DNA of 64,000 nucleotides from an uncultured Roseburia sp. (GTDB taxonomy: Bacteria; Bacillota; Clostridia; Lachnospirales; Lachnospiraceae): NCBI GenBank assembly GCA_947062675.1, contig CAMSQM010000008.1, positions 1 to 64,000 on the forward strand, written 5' to 3'. The stretch's first letter is position 1. Each line of letters begins with the position of its first letter. The translations under genes were made by a program, and so were the position numbers. Positions 26,894-35,255 of the stretch are shown here, one piece after another. The notes beneath the pieces are model-generated. The model was given only the letters and a program-made list of their open reading frames with translations, was not told where the DNA came from and did not search any database.

Positions 26894-26935
26894 GGAGGTT
26901 CCCGAAGCGTTCTCGCGTTCCGGGAACCTTCTTTA
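26894..26935 (+). terminator. Terminator of the rnf operon
   Basis: AGGTTCCCG (26896-26904) pairs with CGGGAACCT (26921-26929), with further pairing in the inner AGCG/CGC region. A short, interrupted T tract (CTTTAT) follows. Confidence 0.7.
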
Positions 26936-26947
26936 TCTGACAGGTGC

Positions 26948-26976
26948 TTGACCCCTTCCCATCGCCCGGGTATAAT
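26948..26976 (+). promoter_or_regulatory. Promoter of the 4HB chemoreceptor gene
   Basis: TTGACC (26948-26953), 17 bases, TATAAT (26971-26976), 55 nt before the coding start. Confidence 0.82.
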
Positions 26977-27030
26977 ACTAACAGCAGGATACGGGGTGAC
27001 AGGCTACGGGGATGAAGGAGAGCGGGAAAA

Positions 27031-28734
27031 ATGAAAAAAAAGGAAACAAACAGAGCTGAAATGCAGGGGAAAAACAGTCAGGCCAGGAAGCTGAAACAGA
27101 TGATAAAACAGGCGCTGATTTCAGTGGTACTGGGAGGCGTGATGCTTTTTTGTGTGATTGCCTTCAGTATGCTGCTGTCTTACGTGGAGAAGCAGCAGCT
27201 GAAAGCGACGATGGCTCTCAACCAGTATCGCATCGGTTCCAAGACCCTGACCTTTGAGGTGCAGTCTTATGCGGTTACGGCGGATAAGAAATACCATGAC
27301 GCATACTTAAAAGAACTTAACGAGGACAAAAACAGGGACAGGGCGATTGAGGCACTTAAGAGCTGCAGGCTCACCGATGAGGAGTGGGCAGGCTTAAATG
27401 AGGTCGCGTCGATGTCGGAAAATCTGGTGCCGCTGGAAGAACAGGCCATTGCCAGCGCGGACACCGGTGATATCGTGACGGCACAGAGCTATGTGTTCAG
27501 CAGTGACTATGAGGATACAGTCGAGCTGATCAACGCGAAAACAGATACGACAATCGAGGCGATTCAGAACAGGATAGGCCGCCTGGAGTCTGTACTGACG
27601 GTTATGCAGTTTTTAATGGAAGGGCTGTTTATCCTTACGTTTATCTTTATCGTGGTCCGCTTTATCAGGACGATACAGTTTGCGGACAATGAGCTGCTTC
27701 AGCCGATTGTGAAAGTATCCAGGGAGATGGGGGCACTTGCAAAAGGAGATTTCAGTACCAGCCTTGACCTGAAGGCGGATGACAGCGAGGTCGGCCGGAT
27801 GGTGTCCTCGATTTCTTTTATGAAACAGAACCTTCTCGGAATGGTGGAGGAGATTGCGGAAGTGCTCGACGAGATGGGCAACGGCAATTATAATTTCCAG
27901 ATTCAGAAAGAGTATGTGGGAGATTTTATCAAAATTAAGGAGTCATTCCAGCTGATCGCCGGGAGAATGCGCGAGACGCTTCAGACAATCCGCGATGTCT
28001 CGGGGCAGATTGACCGCGGGTCCGAACAGCTTGCATGTGCCGCGGAGGATCTCGCCGAGGGCAGTACGAGCCAGGCGGGTCAGGTGTCAGAGCTTGTCGC
28101 GACATTTGAGAGCATGACGAAGAGTATGGAGAACAGCGCCGTGGTGGCGGAGGACTCCGTCCGGATCGCGGGTCAGGCGGGCCTGACGCTCGAGGTGGGC
28201 AACCGCAAGATGCAGGAGCTGAAAGAGGCGATCGGGGAGATCAGCAAATGTTCCGAACAGATCGGCACCATTATCGGTACAATTGAGGATATTGCTTCCC
28301 AGACGAATCTTCTTTCGCTGAATGCGGCGATTGAGGCTGCAAGAGCCGGCGAGGCGGGGAAGGGATTTGCCGTGGTGGCGGAGCAGGTGAAGAACCTGGC
28401 AGATGAGTCGGCGAAGGCGGCAGGCCGGACAACCAGCCTGATCGAGACCACGATTCTGGCAGTCGACAGGGGAATCACAATCGCTGACGAGACGGCGGCC
28501 AATATGAACGAGGTAATGGAAGGCGCGCGGGCGGCAACGGAGAAAATGGATCAGATTGCGGTGCTGCTCAAGCGGGATGTGCAGGATATGTACCGGGTCA
28601 GCGACGGAATCGCGCAGGTTTCAGCCGTCGTGGACAATAACTCTGCGACGTCGGAGGAGACTGCGGCGGTCAGCGAGGAGCAGAAAGCCCAGGTGGAGAC
28701 CATGGTACACCTGATGAATCAGTTTGAAATATAA
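27031..28734 (+). CDS. Methyl-accepting chemotaxis protein, four-helix-bundle sensor
   Basis: A 567-residue transmembrane receptor. TM1 (about 28-53) and TM2 (about 193-213) flank a helical extracellular region of about 140 residues resembling a four-helix-bundle (4HB_MCP) ligand domain. A HAMP domain follows (about 215-270), then the cytoplasmic MCP domain. The latter has the conserved hairpin tip [36 protein letters not shown] that contacts CheA and CheW. No che or flagellar genes are in the window. It is transcribed from its own promoter and followed closely by the Cys-rich gene at 28748. Confidence 0.93.
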   Translation: MKKKETNRAEMQGKNSQARKLKQMIKQALISVVLGGVMLFCVIAFSMLLSYVEKQQLKATMALNQYRIGSKTLTFEVQSYAVTADKKYHDAYLKELNEDKNRDRAIEALKSCRLTDEEWAGLNEVASMSENLVPLEEQAIASADTGDIVTAQSYVFSSDYEDTVELINAKTDTTIEAIQNRIGRLESVLTVMQFLMEGLFILTFIFIVVRFIRTIQFADNELLQPIVKVSREMGALAKGDFSTSLDLKADDSEVGRMVSSISFMKQNLLGMVEEIAEVLDEMGNGNYNFQIQKEYVGDFIKIKESFQLIAGRMRETLQTIRDVSGQIDRGSEQLACAAEDLAEGSTSQAGQVSELVATFESMTKSMENSAVVAEDSVRIAGQAGLTLEVGNRKMQELKEAIGEISKCSEQIGTIIGTIEDIASQTNLLSLNAAIEAARAGEAGKGFAVVAEQVKNLADESAKAAGRTTSLIETTILAVDRGITIADETAANMNEVMEGARAATEKMDQIAVLLKRDVQDMYRVSDGIAQVSAVVDNNSATSEETAAVSEEQKAQVETMVHLMNQFEI

Positions 28735-28747
28735 AGGAGTGTGAGAG

Positions 28748-29089
28748 ATGCTGCACGATGATGTCAGAGCGGAGCTGATCAAACAGTTTCCGGCGGAAGT
28801 GGTGGAGATGAAAGAGGATTCCGGCGAGGCATACTATGCCTGCCCGACCTGTAAGCGGGCAGTCACGGTCAATGCGGAAAAATGCCCCGGATGCAGTCAG
28901 GTGCTTGGATGGGAAAATGTGCGGAAGCTGGAAAAGGCAAAGGGGGTGCGGATGGCGTCGGTCGAATTTGAAGTGCCCTCGGATTTTTCCAGGGGAGACT
29001 GCCGGAAATGTCCGCTCTCCTATATTGAGAAGGGGCAGTATGTGTGCCCGCTGAATATGCGGAACCATTGCGGTCTGAAGCTTTCGTGA
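28748..29089 (+). CDS. Small protein with two Cys clusters (zinc ribbon-like), unknown function
   Basis: A 113-residue protein. The first half holds CPTCKRAVTVNAEKCPGC, a C-x2-C-x11-C-x2-C zinc ribbon. The second half holds a C-x2-C-x12-C-x7-C arrangement (CRKCPLSYIEKGQYVCPLN to NHC) of unknown ligand type. No membrane segment is present. AAAGGAG lies 9 nt before the ATG. It begins 13 nt after the chemoreceptor stop and is probably cotranscribed, but nothing ties it to chemotaxis. Confidence 0.7.
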   Translation: MLHDDVRAELIKQFPAEVVEMKEDSGEAYYACPTCKRAVTVNAEKCPGCSQVLGWENVRKLEKAKGVRMASVEFEVPSDFSRGDCRKCPLSYIEKGQYVCPLNMRNHCGLKLS

Positions 29090-29150
29090 GAAGAGGCGGG
29101 AGTGTGCGGAACCGGGCGGGGCGCCGTCTGCCGGAAGGAGGTTTGCGGCG

Positions 29151-29939
29151 ATGGACAGGATACAGACAGTGATTGCCGGAGCCGGGGTGCTGTGTTTTCT
29201 CTGGTTTGCAGCGCCGCTGGTGGCGAACGGAATTCTCAACCTGGGCAATCTGACAGGGATGGGGATGTCCGCCCTGCTCATTATTTACGGAGTCGGGCAG
29301 AAGAGAATCCACGTATACATTGCAGAGATTGCGCGCGCGCGGAGCGGCCGGGTAATTCTGCTGATGATCTGTGCGATGGCAGCGCTGGTGGCGGGAACCG
29401 CTCTGGCGGAAACATACTGTATGGTGAAAAGCGCGCGGAATGCACCGCCGCCGGGTACGCCCGCGGTGGTGCTCGGCTGCAGCGTAAAAGGAACGCGGCC
29501 GGGCACGATCCTGGCTGAGCGGCTTAACGCCGCGTACCGTTATCTGCAGAAGAATCCGGGATCACCCTGTATTCTCTCCGGAGGGCAGGGACCGGGCGAG
29601 GAGATCACGGAGGCGGAGTGCATGTACCGTTATCTGACCGGGAAAGGAATTGATGCCGGCCGGCTGATTCTGGAAGAAGCGTCCACAAATACGGAGGAAA
29701 ATCTTTTGTATACGCGGGAGATCCTGGAAGAGAGAGGGCTTGGCAGCAGGATTGCCATAATAACGAGTGAATTTCATGAGTACCGTGCCGGCATTACAGC
29801 GGGGAGGCTGGGACTTGTCAGCTACAGTGTGCCGGCAGGTACTCATATTGTATATTTTCCGACATATTATGTGCGGGAACTGTACGGGATATTGTATTAT
29901 CAGTTTGGAAAACGGAGAGAAAGCGGGAACGGTGTCTGA
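29151..29939 (+). CDS. YdcF/SanA-family (DUF218) membrane protein
   Basis: A 262-residue protein with about three N-terminal membrane helices (about 5-25, 32-46, 64-84) and a DUF218 domain. Family motifs are AVVLGCSVKGTRPG, SGGQGPGEEITEAECM, EEASTNTEENLLYT and IITSEFHEYRA. Relatives (YdcF, SanA, ElyC) affect envelope precursor metabolism, but the biochemical activity is not established. AAGGAGG lies 9 nt upstream. It abuts the RNase H gene (TGA then ATG), so the two are cotranscribed. Confidence 0.87.
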   Translation: MDRIQTVIAGAGVLCFLWFAAPLVANGILNLGNLTGMGMSALLIIYGVGQKRIHVYIAEIARARSGRVILLMICAMAALVAGTALAETYCMVKSARNAPPPGTPAVVLGCSVKGTRPGTILAERLNAAYRYLQKNPGSPCILSGGQGPGEEITEAECMYRYLTGKGIDAGRLILEEASTNTEENLLYTREILEERGLGSRIAIITSEFHEYRAGITAGRLGLVSYSVPAGTHIVYFPTYYVRELYGILYYQFGKRRESGNGV

Positions 29940-30569
29940 ATGGCAGTGAAATATTATGCAGTGAAAGTGGGAAAAAAAACGGGAATTTACCGCAGCTGGG
30001 ACGCCTGCAAAGCGGTGGTGCACGGTTATCCCGGTGCGGTATATAAAAGTTTTCCGACGCTTCGGGAGGCGGAGGCATTTCTGGGCGCATCCGCGCATTC
30101 TGTGAAAAAAGCAGGGGCGGAGGCAGTGACCGGGGAGAAAACAGCAGAGCAGCTGCCTGAGATGTATGCATATGTGGACGGTTCGTTTCACACGGGCAGA
30201 AACGTATATGGATACGGAGGATTTCTGGTCCATCACGGGAAAAAGGAGATTTTACAGGGAGCCGGGGCGGACAAAGAAATGGCCTCCATGCGCAATGTGG
30301 CGGGAGAGATTCTGGGCAGCATGGCTGCGATTGAGAAGGCCCTGAAGCTGGGGCTGCCGGAGATTACGGTGTATTATGACTATGCAGGTATTGAGCTGTG
30401 GGCCGACGGCAGCTGGAAACGAAACAAAAAAGGTACGATGGCCTATTATGAATATATCTGTTCCGTGAAGGATCGGATCCGGATTCACTTTGTGAAGGTG
30501 AAGGGGCATTCCGGTGTGGAGGGAAATGAGGAGGCAGACCGCCTGGCGAAAGAGGCGGTTGGTCTGTGA
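29940..30569 (+). CDS. Ribonuclease H with N-terminal viroplasmin-like RNA-binding domain
   Basis: A 209-residue type 1 RNase H that degrades RNA in RNA-DNA hybrids. Residues 1-50 form the caulimovirus viroplasmin/HBD fold (YYAVKVGKKTGIYRSWDACKAVVHGYPGA begins it), which binds hybrids. The catalytic domain (about 72-207) has the D-E-D-D set: YVDGSF, GEILG, YYDYAGI and EEADRLAKEA, plus the His loop VKGHSG. Same architecture as eukaryotic RNase H1 and several clostridial enzymes. The ATG directly follows the upstream stop, with no strong ribosome site, suggesting coupled translation. Confidence 0.93.
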   Translation: MAVKYYAVKVGKKTGIYRSWDACKAVVHGYPGAVYKSFPTLREAEAFLGASAHSVKKAGAEAVTGEKTAEQLPEMYAYVDGSFHTGRNVYGYGGFLVHHGKKEILQGAGADKEMASMRNVAGEILGSMAAIEKALKLGLPEITVYYDYAGIELWADGSWKRNKKGTMAYYEYICSVKDRIRIHFVKVKGHSGVEGNEEADRLAKEAVGL

Positions 30570-30622
30570 CAATTCATAAATCATAAAAGAATATTCCGGG
30601 AAGCTCCGGATGGAGGGATTAT

Positions 30623-31981
30623 ATGGCTACCCGCATGAAAAATATGACCGAAGGGGCACCCGGAAAGCTGATTTTTTCGTTTGCACTTCCGCTGATGATG
30701 GGAAATGTATTTCAGCAGCTCTATACGGTGGTGGATACAATGGTGGTGGGGAAGTATCTGGGCGTGGGCGCGCTTGCCGCGCTGGGAGCTTCCGACTGGC
30801 TGAACTGGATGATGCTCGGCATTATTCAGGGATTTACACAGGGATTTGCGATTCTGATGGCGCAGGAGTTCGGGGCGGGGCAGTACGGGCGGCTTCGCAG
30901 TGTGATCGGGAATTCTGCCGTTCTCTCGGTCATTTTTTCCCTGCTTCTGCTAATATCCGGACAGATCTTTGTGCGCCCCGTGCTTCTTTTGCTGCAGACA
31001 CCGGGTGACATACTGCCCGATGCGCTTCTTTATCTGCGGATCATGTTTTTCGGTATCCCTGTGGTGATGGCTTACAACCTGCTGGCCTGCATTCTGCGCT
31101 CGCTGGGGGACGGAAAGACGCCGCTGCAGGCGATGGTGGTGGCCTCCGTCATCAATATTGCGCTGGACCTGCTGTTTGTGATGGGATTTCAGTGGGGAAT
31201 TGCGGGCGCTGCCGCCGCGACGCTGATCGCCCAGCTGGTGTCCGGCCTGTTCTGTCTTTATCACATTGCGAAGCTGGAGCTGCTGCGTTTCAGGGCGGAA
31301 GATTTTCAGCCGGAGCCGAAGCTGTTTTCGAAGCTGCTGGGGCTCGGCTTTCCGATGGCTTTTCAGAACTGTATTATCGCAGTTGGCGGAATGATCGTGC
31401 AGTCCGTCGTCAATGGCTTCGGCGTTATTTTTATTGCGGGATTTACGGCCACCAACAAGCTCTATGGTATTCTGGAGATTGCGGCGACATCTTACGGCTA
31501 TGCGATGATCACGTATGTGGGGCAGAACCTCGGCGCCGGGAGGTACAGCCGCATCCGCAGGGGAATGCGGGCTGCGCTCGTGATCGCCGCCGTCACATCC
31601 GTGCTGATTGCAGCTGTGATGCTGACGGCTGGAAAGGTCATTCTGGGCTGGTTTATCTCGGGTGAGCCCGGGGTGGCGGAGCAGACGCTGGCGGTTGCCT
31701 GGTTCTATCTGGCGGTCATGAGTGTTTTCCTGCCGGTGCTCTATCTGCTGCATGTGGTGCGTTCCGCGATTCAGGGGATGGGGAATACGCTGCTGCCCAT
31801 GGTATCGGGTATCGTGGAGTTTCTGATGCGCACGCTGACGGCGCTGCTCCTGCCGATCGCGGTGGGAGAGACAGGGATCTTTTTTGCAGAGATCGCAGCC
31901 TGGGCGGGGGCGGATGTGGTGCTCGTGCTCAGCTATTTTGTGGTGTCGGGAAAGTATCTGCGCCGGGAAGATGCGGTATAG
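30623..31981 (+). CDS. MATE-family multidrug/cation efflux transporter
   Basis: A 452-residue integral membrane antiporter with twelve hydrophobic segments in two halves. MATE hallmarks include EGAPGKLIFSFALPLMMGNVFQQLYTVVDTMVVGKYLG at the N-terminus and a matching repeat, FSKLLGLGFPMAFQNCI, in the second half. It probably exports drugs or metabolites against Na+ or H+. GGAGGG lies 5 nt before the ATG. The stop codon lies inside the first unit of the 34-base repeats that follow. Confidence 0.92.
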   Translation: MATRMKNMTEGAPGKLIFSFALPLMMGNVFQQLYTVVDTMVVGKYLGVGALAALGASDWLNWMMLGIIQGFTQGFAILMAQEFGAGQYGRLRSVIGNSAVLSVIFSLLLLISGQIFVRPVLLLLQTPGDILPDALLYLRIMFFGIPVVMAYNLLACILRSLGDGKTPLQAMVVASVINIALDLLFVMGFQWGIAGAAAATLIAQLVSGLFCLYHIAKLELLRFRAEDFQPEPKLFSKLLGLGFPMAFQNCIIAVGGMIVQSVVNGFGVIFIAGFTATNKLYGILEIAATSYGYAMITYVGQNLGAGRYSRIRRGMRAALVIAAVTSVLIAAVMLTAGKVILGWFISGEPGVAEQTLAVAWFYLAVMSVFLPVLYLLHVVRSAIQGMGNTLLPMVSGIVEFLMRTLTALLLPIAVGETGIFFAEIAAWAGADVVLVLSYFVVSGKYLRREDAV

Positions 31982-32116
31982 TGCGAGAGCCTGCCTGCGG
32001 GAGATGAGGCATCAGGCGGGTGCTGTGCCCGCGGGAGATGAGGCATCAGGCGAGAGCCGTGCCTGTGTGAGATACGGTATAGTGCGAGAGCCGTGCCTCT
32101 GGGAAGTGAGCAGGGG
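31974..32116 (+). repeat. Degenerate 34-bp tandem repeat, about four copies
   Basis: A 22-base block is identical at 31997-32018 and 32031-32052, a 34-base period. Two weaker copies follow near 32065 and 32099. In addition CGGTATAGTGCGAGAGCC occurs at 31974-31991 and again at 32075-32092. The array starts in the last codons of the MATE gene, so part of it appears to be duplicated 3'-end coding sequence. Confidence 0.8.
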
Positions 32117-32162
32117 GAGGGAAGCTGACGGTATTTATCAGGCGCAGACTCACAGTGGAAAG

Positions 32163-32220
32163 AAAAGCCGGGCCCTGTATCAGGCGGATGTTATCCGCCT
32201 GATACAGGGCCCGGCTTTTT
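32163..32220 (+). terminator. Perfect 27-bp hairpin, bidirectional terminator-like
   Basis: 32163-32189 and 32193-32219 are exact inverse complements with a 3-nt loop (GTT). The arms begin with AAAAGCCGGG and end with CCCGGCTTTT, so a T tract follows on either strand. It can end transcription of the MATE gene and also transcription from the opposite side. A stem this long without mismatch is unusual for a plain terminator. Confidence 0.85.
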
Positions 32221-32624
32221 CCTGCATAAATCTCTTCTGTAAGAAGAAAGGGACTCATCCGCGAAAGGCGGATGCGCCAGTGCTCAGACTCTCGCGTCAA
32301 ATCCGTTTGACGTGTCAGACCAGTGCGAAGTCTCATCTGAAGCCTTTCTCATCGCTGTGAACAGAGAAGCGAAAGAAGCCTCTTCCTGTCTGGAGCGGCG
32401 GGACTGGCGGCCCTGCGGTGTAAGCCGCTCGATGCGGTTTACGGGTTGAACTGGTAACAGTAGTAAAATACTCTCTGCGTATGCTGCGACAATCATCCTC
32501 CCTGACAAAAGCACATTTTCCGGTTCCTGTTATTCGTTATATCGGCAGGAATGCGCGATCTGATTACCTTTTTCCGGTAACCGGATGCCGGTATCTTAAA
32601 TATTTGCGCCGGTCACGGCGGATA
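32221..32624 (+). other. Non-coding stretch with small hairpins
   Basis: No convincing gene is seen. It holds two short perfect hairpins, CATCCGC/GCGGATG (32256-32274), which reuses the GGCGGAT core of the large hairpin, and CGTCAAA/TTTGACG (32295-32312). AT-richer sequence follows down to the tetR stop at 32625. Confidence 0.6.
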
Positions 32625-33164
32625 TCAGGATTCGTACAGCTTCCGGATGGAGGATGCGATGCTGCAGACGACCGCGAGATAGGTATCCGTGCCGGCGTCG
32701 CGGTTGTTCACAAAGGAGTGGAAGGCGCCCTGGATGCAGTAGGAGAGGATAATATTTTTTGTGGTGTCGCCGCGGTGCTGCGGATATTTGCGGAAAACCA
32801 GTTCCTTGACTTCTGCCTCGATCCGGTCTGTAAGGCGGCTCTGTTCCCGGCCTGAAAACAGGAGCGTGATCAGCGATGAGTGGGAGATAAAAGAAAGGCA
32901 GAGATCTCTTGTAAATTCCTCCGGATTTCCTGTCGTGTATTCCTGCCCGTGAAGAATCACATCCAGCACGGATCCGATGGTCTCGTTTTCGAGCGTATCC
33001 GAGAGCGCGTAGATATCGGGATAATGTGCATAGAAGGTGGATTTGTTGATCCTGGCGAGCTCACAGAGCTCCCTTATGGTAATTTTTTCCAGGGCCTTCT
33101 CTGAACGCAGCTTCAGAAAGGCGTTCCGGATGGCCTTTTCCGTCTTCTCTATCCGTAAATCCAT
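32625..33164 (-). CDS. TetR/AcrR-family transcriptional regulator
   Basis: A 179-residue regulator with an N-terminal TetR helix-turn-helix (about 8-50, TIRELCELARINKSTFYAHYPD) and a helical ligand domain with no assignable ligand. The start MDLRIEKTEKAI follows GGAGTGAG by about 8 nt; an earlier in-frame start would lie in the operator region. It is transcribed divergently from glgB. The 195-nt gap between them contains large palindromes, so it probably controls itself and perhaps glgB. Confidence 0.88.
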   Translation of the reverse strand: MDLRIEKTEKAIRNAFLKLRSEKALEKITIRELCELARINKSTFYAHYPDIYALSDTLENETIGSVLDVILHGQEYTTGNPEEFTRDLCLSFISHSSLITLLFSGREQSRLTDRIEAEVKELVFRKYPQHRGDTTKNIILSYCIQGAFHSFVNNRDAGTDTYLAVVCSIASSIRKLYES

Positions 33165-33223
33165 GATATGCTCACTCCTGTCTGCTGTTCCTGTGCTCTT
33201 CCGGTGCACGTTTCAGGCGCAAT

Positions 33224-33283
33224 CCGACATTTTTTTCAAACCGTCGGGTAAGCGTCACTTTGAAAAAAGTGTCGGTGGACACT
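33224..33283 (+). promoter_or_regulatory. Palindromic operator region between tetR and glgB
   Basis: A 17-bp inverted repeat with one mismatch (33224-33240 and 33259-33275, 18-base spacer) is joined to a second perfect palindrome, AGTGTC-ggtg-GACACT (33268-33283). The second palindrome overlaps the glgB -35 box, a standard place for a TetR-type repressor. Confidence 0.65.
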
Positions 33284-33304
33284 GGAAAAATACTCCTTTA
33301 CAAT
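33276..33304 (+). promoter_or_regulatory. Promoter of glgB
   Basis: TGGACA (33276-33281), 17 bases, TACAAT (33299-33304), 55 nt before the glgB start. The -35 box lies within the AGTGTC/GACACT palindrome. Confidence 0.7.
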
Positions 33305-33358
33305 AATTATACATACAAACCAGAGGTTGTCCATTCTTTTTTCGGGGGAGGGGTTTTA

Positions 33359-35206
33359 ATGGATTTTTACGGATTTTATACGGGGAAAATCTTTGACGCT
33401 TACAGGTGGCTGGGTGCGCATACAGGGGAGGACGGAACGGTGTTCCGGACATTTGCCCCGGGAGCGCGCAGGGTTGCCCTGATCGGGGAGTTTTCCGGCT
33501 GGGAGGAGATTCCCATGGAGCGGGCGTACGACGGCAATTTCTGGGAGTGCCGCGTCGCAGACGCGAAAGAGGGGATGATGTACAAATACAGAATTTACCG
33601 GGCAGACGGATTCTGCACGGATCACTGCGATCCGTATGGCTATGGGATGGAGCTGCGCCCGGCGAGCGCTTCGCTGCTTCGCGATCTGACGACCTGTACA
33701 TTTCACGATGAAGCGTGGATGGAGCGGCGTTCCGACGCGAAAAAAGAGGCCTTAAATATTTACGAGATTCATTTTGGCTCATTCCGGAAGCCGTCGGCAG
33801 AGCCGGATGCATGGTATTCGTATGATGAGCTGGTGGAATGGCTGATTCCGTGGCTGAAAGAAAACGGGTATAATTATCTTGAGATTATGCCGCTCAATGA
33901 ACATCCCTGTGATGAGTCCTGGGGGTATCAGGGGACTGGTTTTTTCAGCCCGACTTCCCGCTACGGCACAGCGGAACAGCTGAAGGCGTTTGTCGACTGC
34001 TGTCACCGGAATGAGATCGGCGTGATCCTTGATTTTGTGCCGGTGCATTTTGCGGTGGATGACTACGCGCTGGCTTCCTACGACGGGACGGCCCTCTATG
34101 AATATCCCAATGATGCGGTCGGCTACAGCGAGTGGGGCAGCCGGAATTTTATGCATTCGCGTGGGGAAGTGCGCAGTTTTCTCCAGTCGGCGGCAGATTA
34201 CTGGCTCACCGAATATCATATGGACGGCATCCGCATGGACGCGATCAGCCGGATGATATACTGGCAGGGAGATCCGGCGCGGGGGATCAACCGCAATGCC
34301 GTTGAATTTTTAAGATACATGAACCGGGGATTAAAAGAACGTCATCCGGGGATTCTGCTGGCGGCGGAGGATTCCACGTCCTGTGAGCAGATCACAAAGC
34401 CGGTGGAGGAAGGCGGTATGGGGTTTGACTATAAGTGGGATATGGGCTGGATGAATGATACGCTGAATTATTTCCGCACGGATCCGGCGGACCGCAGCCG
34501 CGACTATCATAAACTCACGTTTTCCATGATGTACTATTACAATGAACATTTTCTGCTGCCATTTTCCCACGACGAAGTGGTGCACGGTAAGGCGACGATT
34601 GTGCAGAAAATGAACGGCGGCTACGACGGAAAGTTTCCGCAGGCGCGGGCGCTCTACATGTATATGTATGCGCATCCGGGGAAAAAACTCAATTTTATGG
34701 GAAATGAGATCGGACAGCTGCGGGAGTGGGATGAAAAGAGGGAGCAGGACTGGGACATTCTCGCATATCCCGTCCACGATGCGTTTCACCGTTTTATACG
34801 CGCGCTGAACCATCTGTATCTGGAACATCCGGCGCTCTATGAAAAGGACTATGAGGCGGAGGGATTCCGCTGGCTCGACTGTCATCAGGAAGAGAGCTGT
34901 ATCTACGCATTTGAGCGCGCCTCGGAGGAGGAGCGGATCATCGCGGTGTTTTCCTTAGGTGATCAGGCGCAGGAGGATTACCGTCTGCCGGTTCCGGACG
35001 CCGCGGGGCTTTTGCTTCTGCTCGCCGCAGACAGCGTGGAGTACGGCGGGACAAAAGATTACAGCGGCCAGGAGAGGCTCACGCCGGAAAACGGGGAGGT
35101 CGCGCTGAGTTTTGGGCCGTTCTGCGCGCGGTATTATCTGGTGGTGGAGGAAGAACCGCCCTGTGACGCCGCTTCTGCTGTGAAGGATGCCGTATTGTCT
35201 GAATAA
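33359..35206 (+). CDS. glgB: 1,4-alpha-glucan branching enzyme
   Basis: A 615-residue GH13 enzyme that transfers alpha-1,4 chains to make alpha-1,6 branches in glycogen. A CBM48 domain (about 20-110, FRTFAPGARRVALIGEFSGW) precedes the TIM barrel. The catalytic triad is D294 (DGIRMDAISRM), E337 (LAAEDST) and D405 (FSHDEVVHG). The MPLNEHPCDESWGYQGTGFF segment is typical. A small C-terminal beta domain ends the chain. The ATG at 33359 follows GGGGAGGGG by about 6 nt. No other glycogen genes are adjacent; it stands alone opposite tetR, so the repressor may govern glycogen branching directly. Confidence 0.95.
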   Translation: MDFYGFYTGKIFDAYRWLGAHTGEDGTVFRTFAPGARRVALIGEFSGWEEIPMERAYDGNFWECRVADAKEGMMYKYRIYRADGFCTDHCDPYGYGMELRPASASLLRDLTTCTFHDEAWMERRSDAKKEALNIYEIHFGSFRKPSAEPDAWYSYDELVEWLIPWLKENGYNYLEIMPLNEHPCDESWGYQGTGFFSPTSRYGTAEQLKAFVDCCHRNEIGVILDFVPVHFAVDDYALASYDGTALYEYPNDAVGYSEWGSRNFMHSRGEVRSFLQSAADYWLTEYHMDGIRMDAISRMIYWQGDPARGINRNAVEFLRYMNRGLKERHPGILLAAEDSTSCEQITKPVEEGGMGFDYKWDMGWMNDTLNYFRTDPADRSRDYHKLTFSMMYYYNEHFLLPFSHDEVVHGKATIVQKMNGGYDGKFPQARALYMYMYAHPGKKLNFMGNEIGQLREWDEKREQDWDILAYPVHDAFHRFIRALNHLYLEHPALYEKDYEAEGFRWLDCHQEESCIYAFERASEEERIIAVFSLGDQAQEDYRLPVPDAAGLLLLLAADSVEYGGTKDYSGQERLTPENGEVALSFGPFCARYYLVVEEEPPCDAASAVKDAVLSE

Positions 35207-35255
35207 CCCGCGCATTGAACATTACAGTATGACAATTCCATGAGGAAGTGAAGAG

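Noticed and set aside
31974-32116. 34-bp repeats considered as a CRISPR array
   Set aside because: The repeats are directly adjacent, diverge quickly, have no unique spacers of constant size, and no cas genes are present.
31884-32360. Open frame of about 158 codons across the MATE gene end and the tandem repeats
   Set aside because: It begins inside the transporter gene, runs through repeats and the hairpin, and gives a low-complexity Arg/Cys-rich product with no ribosome site.
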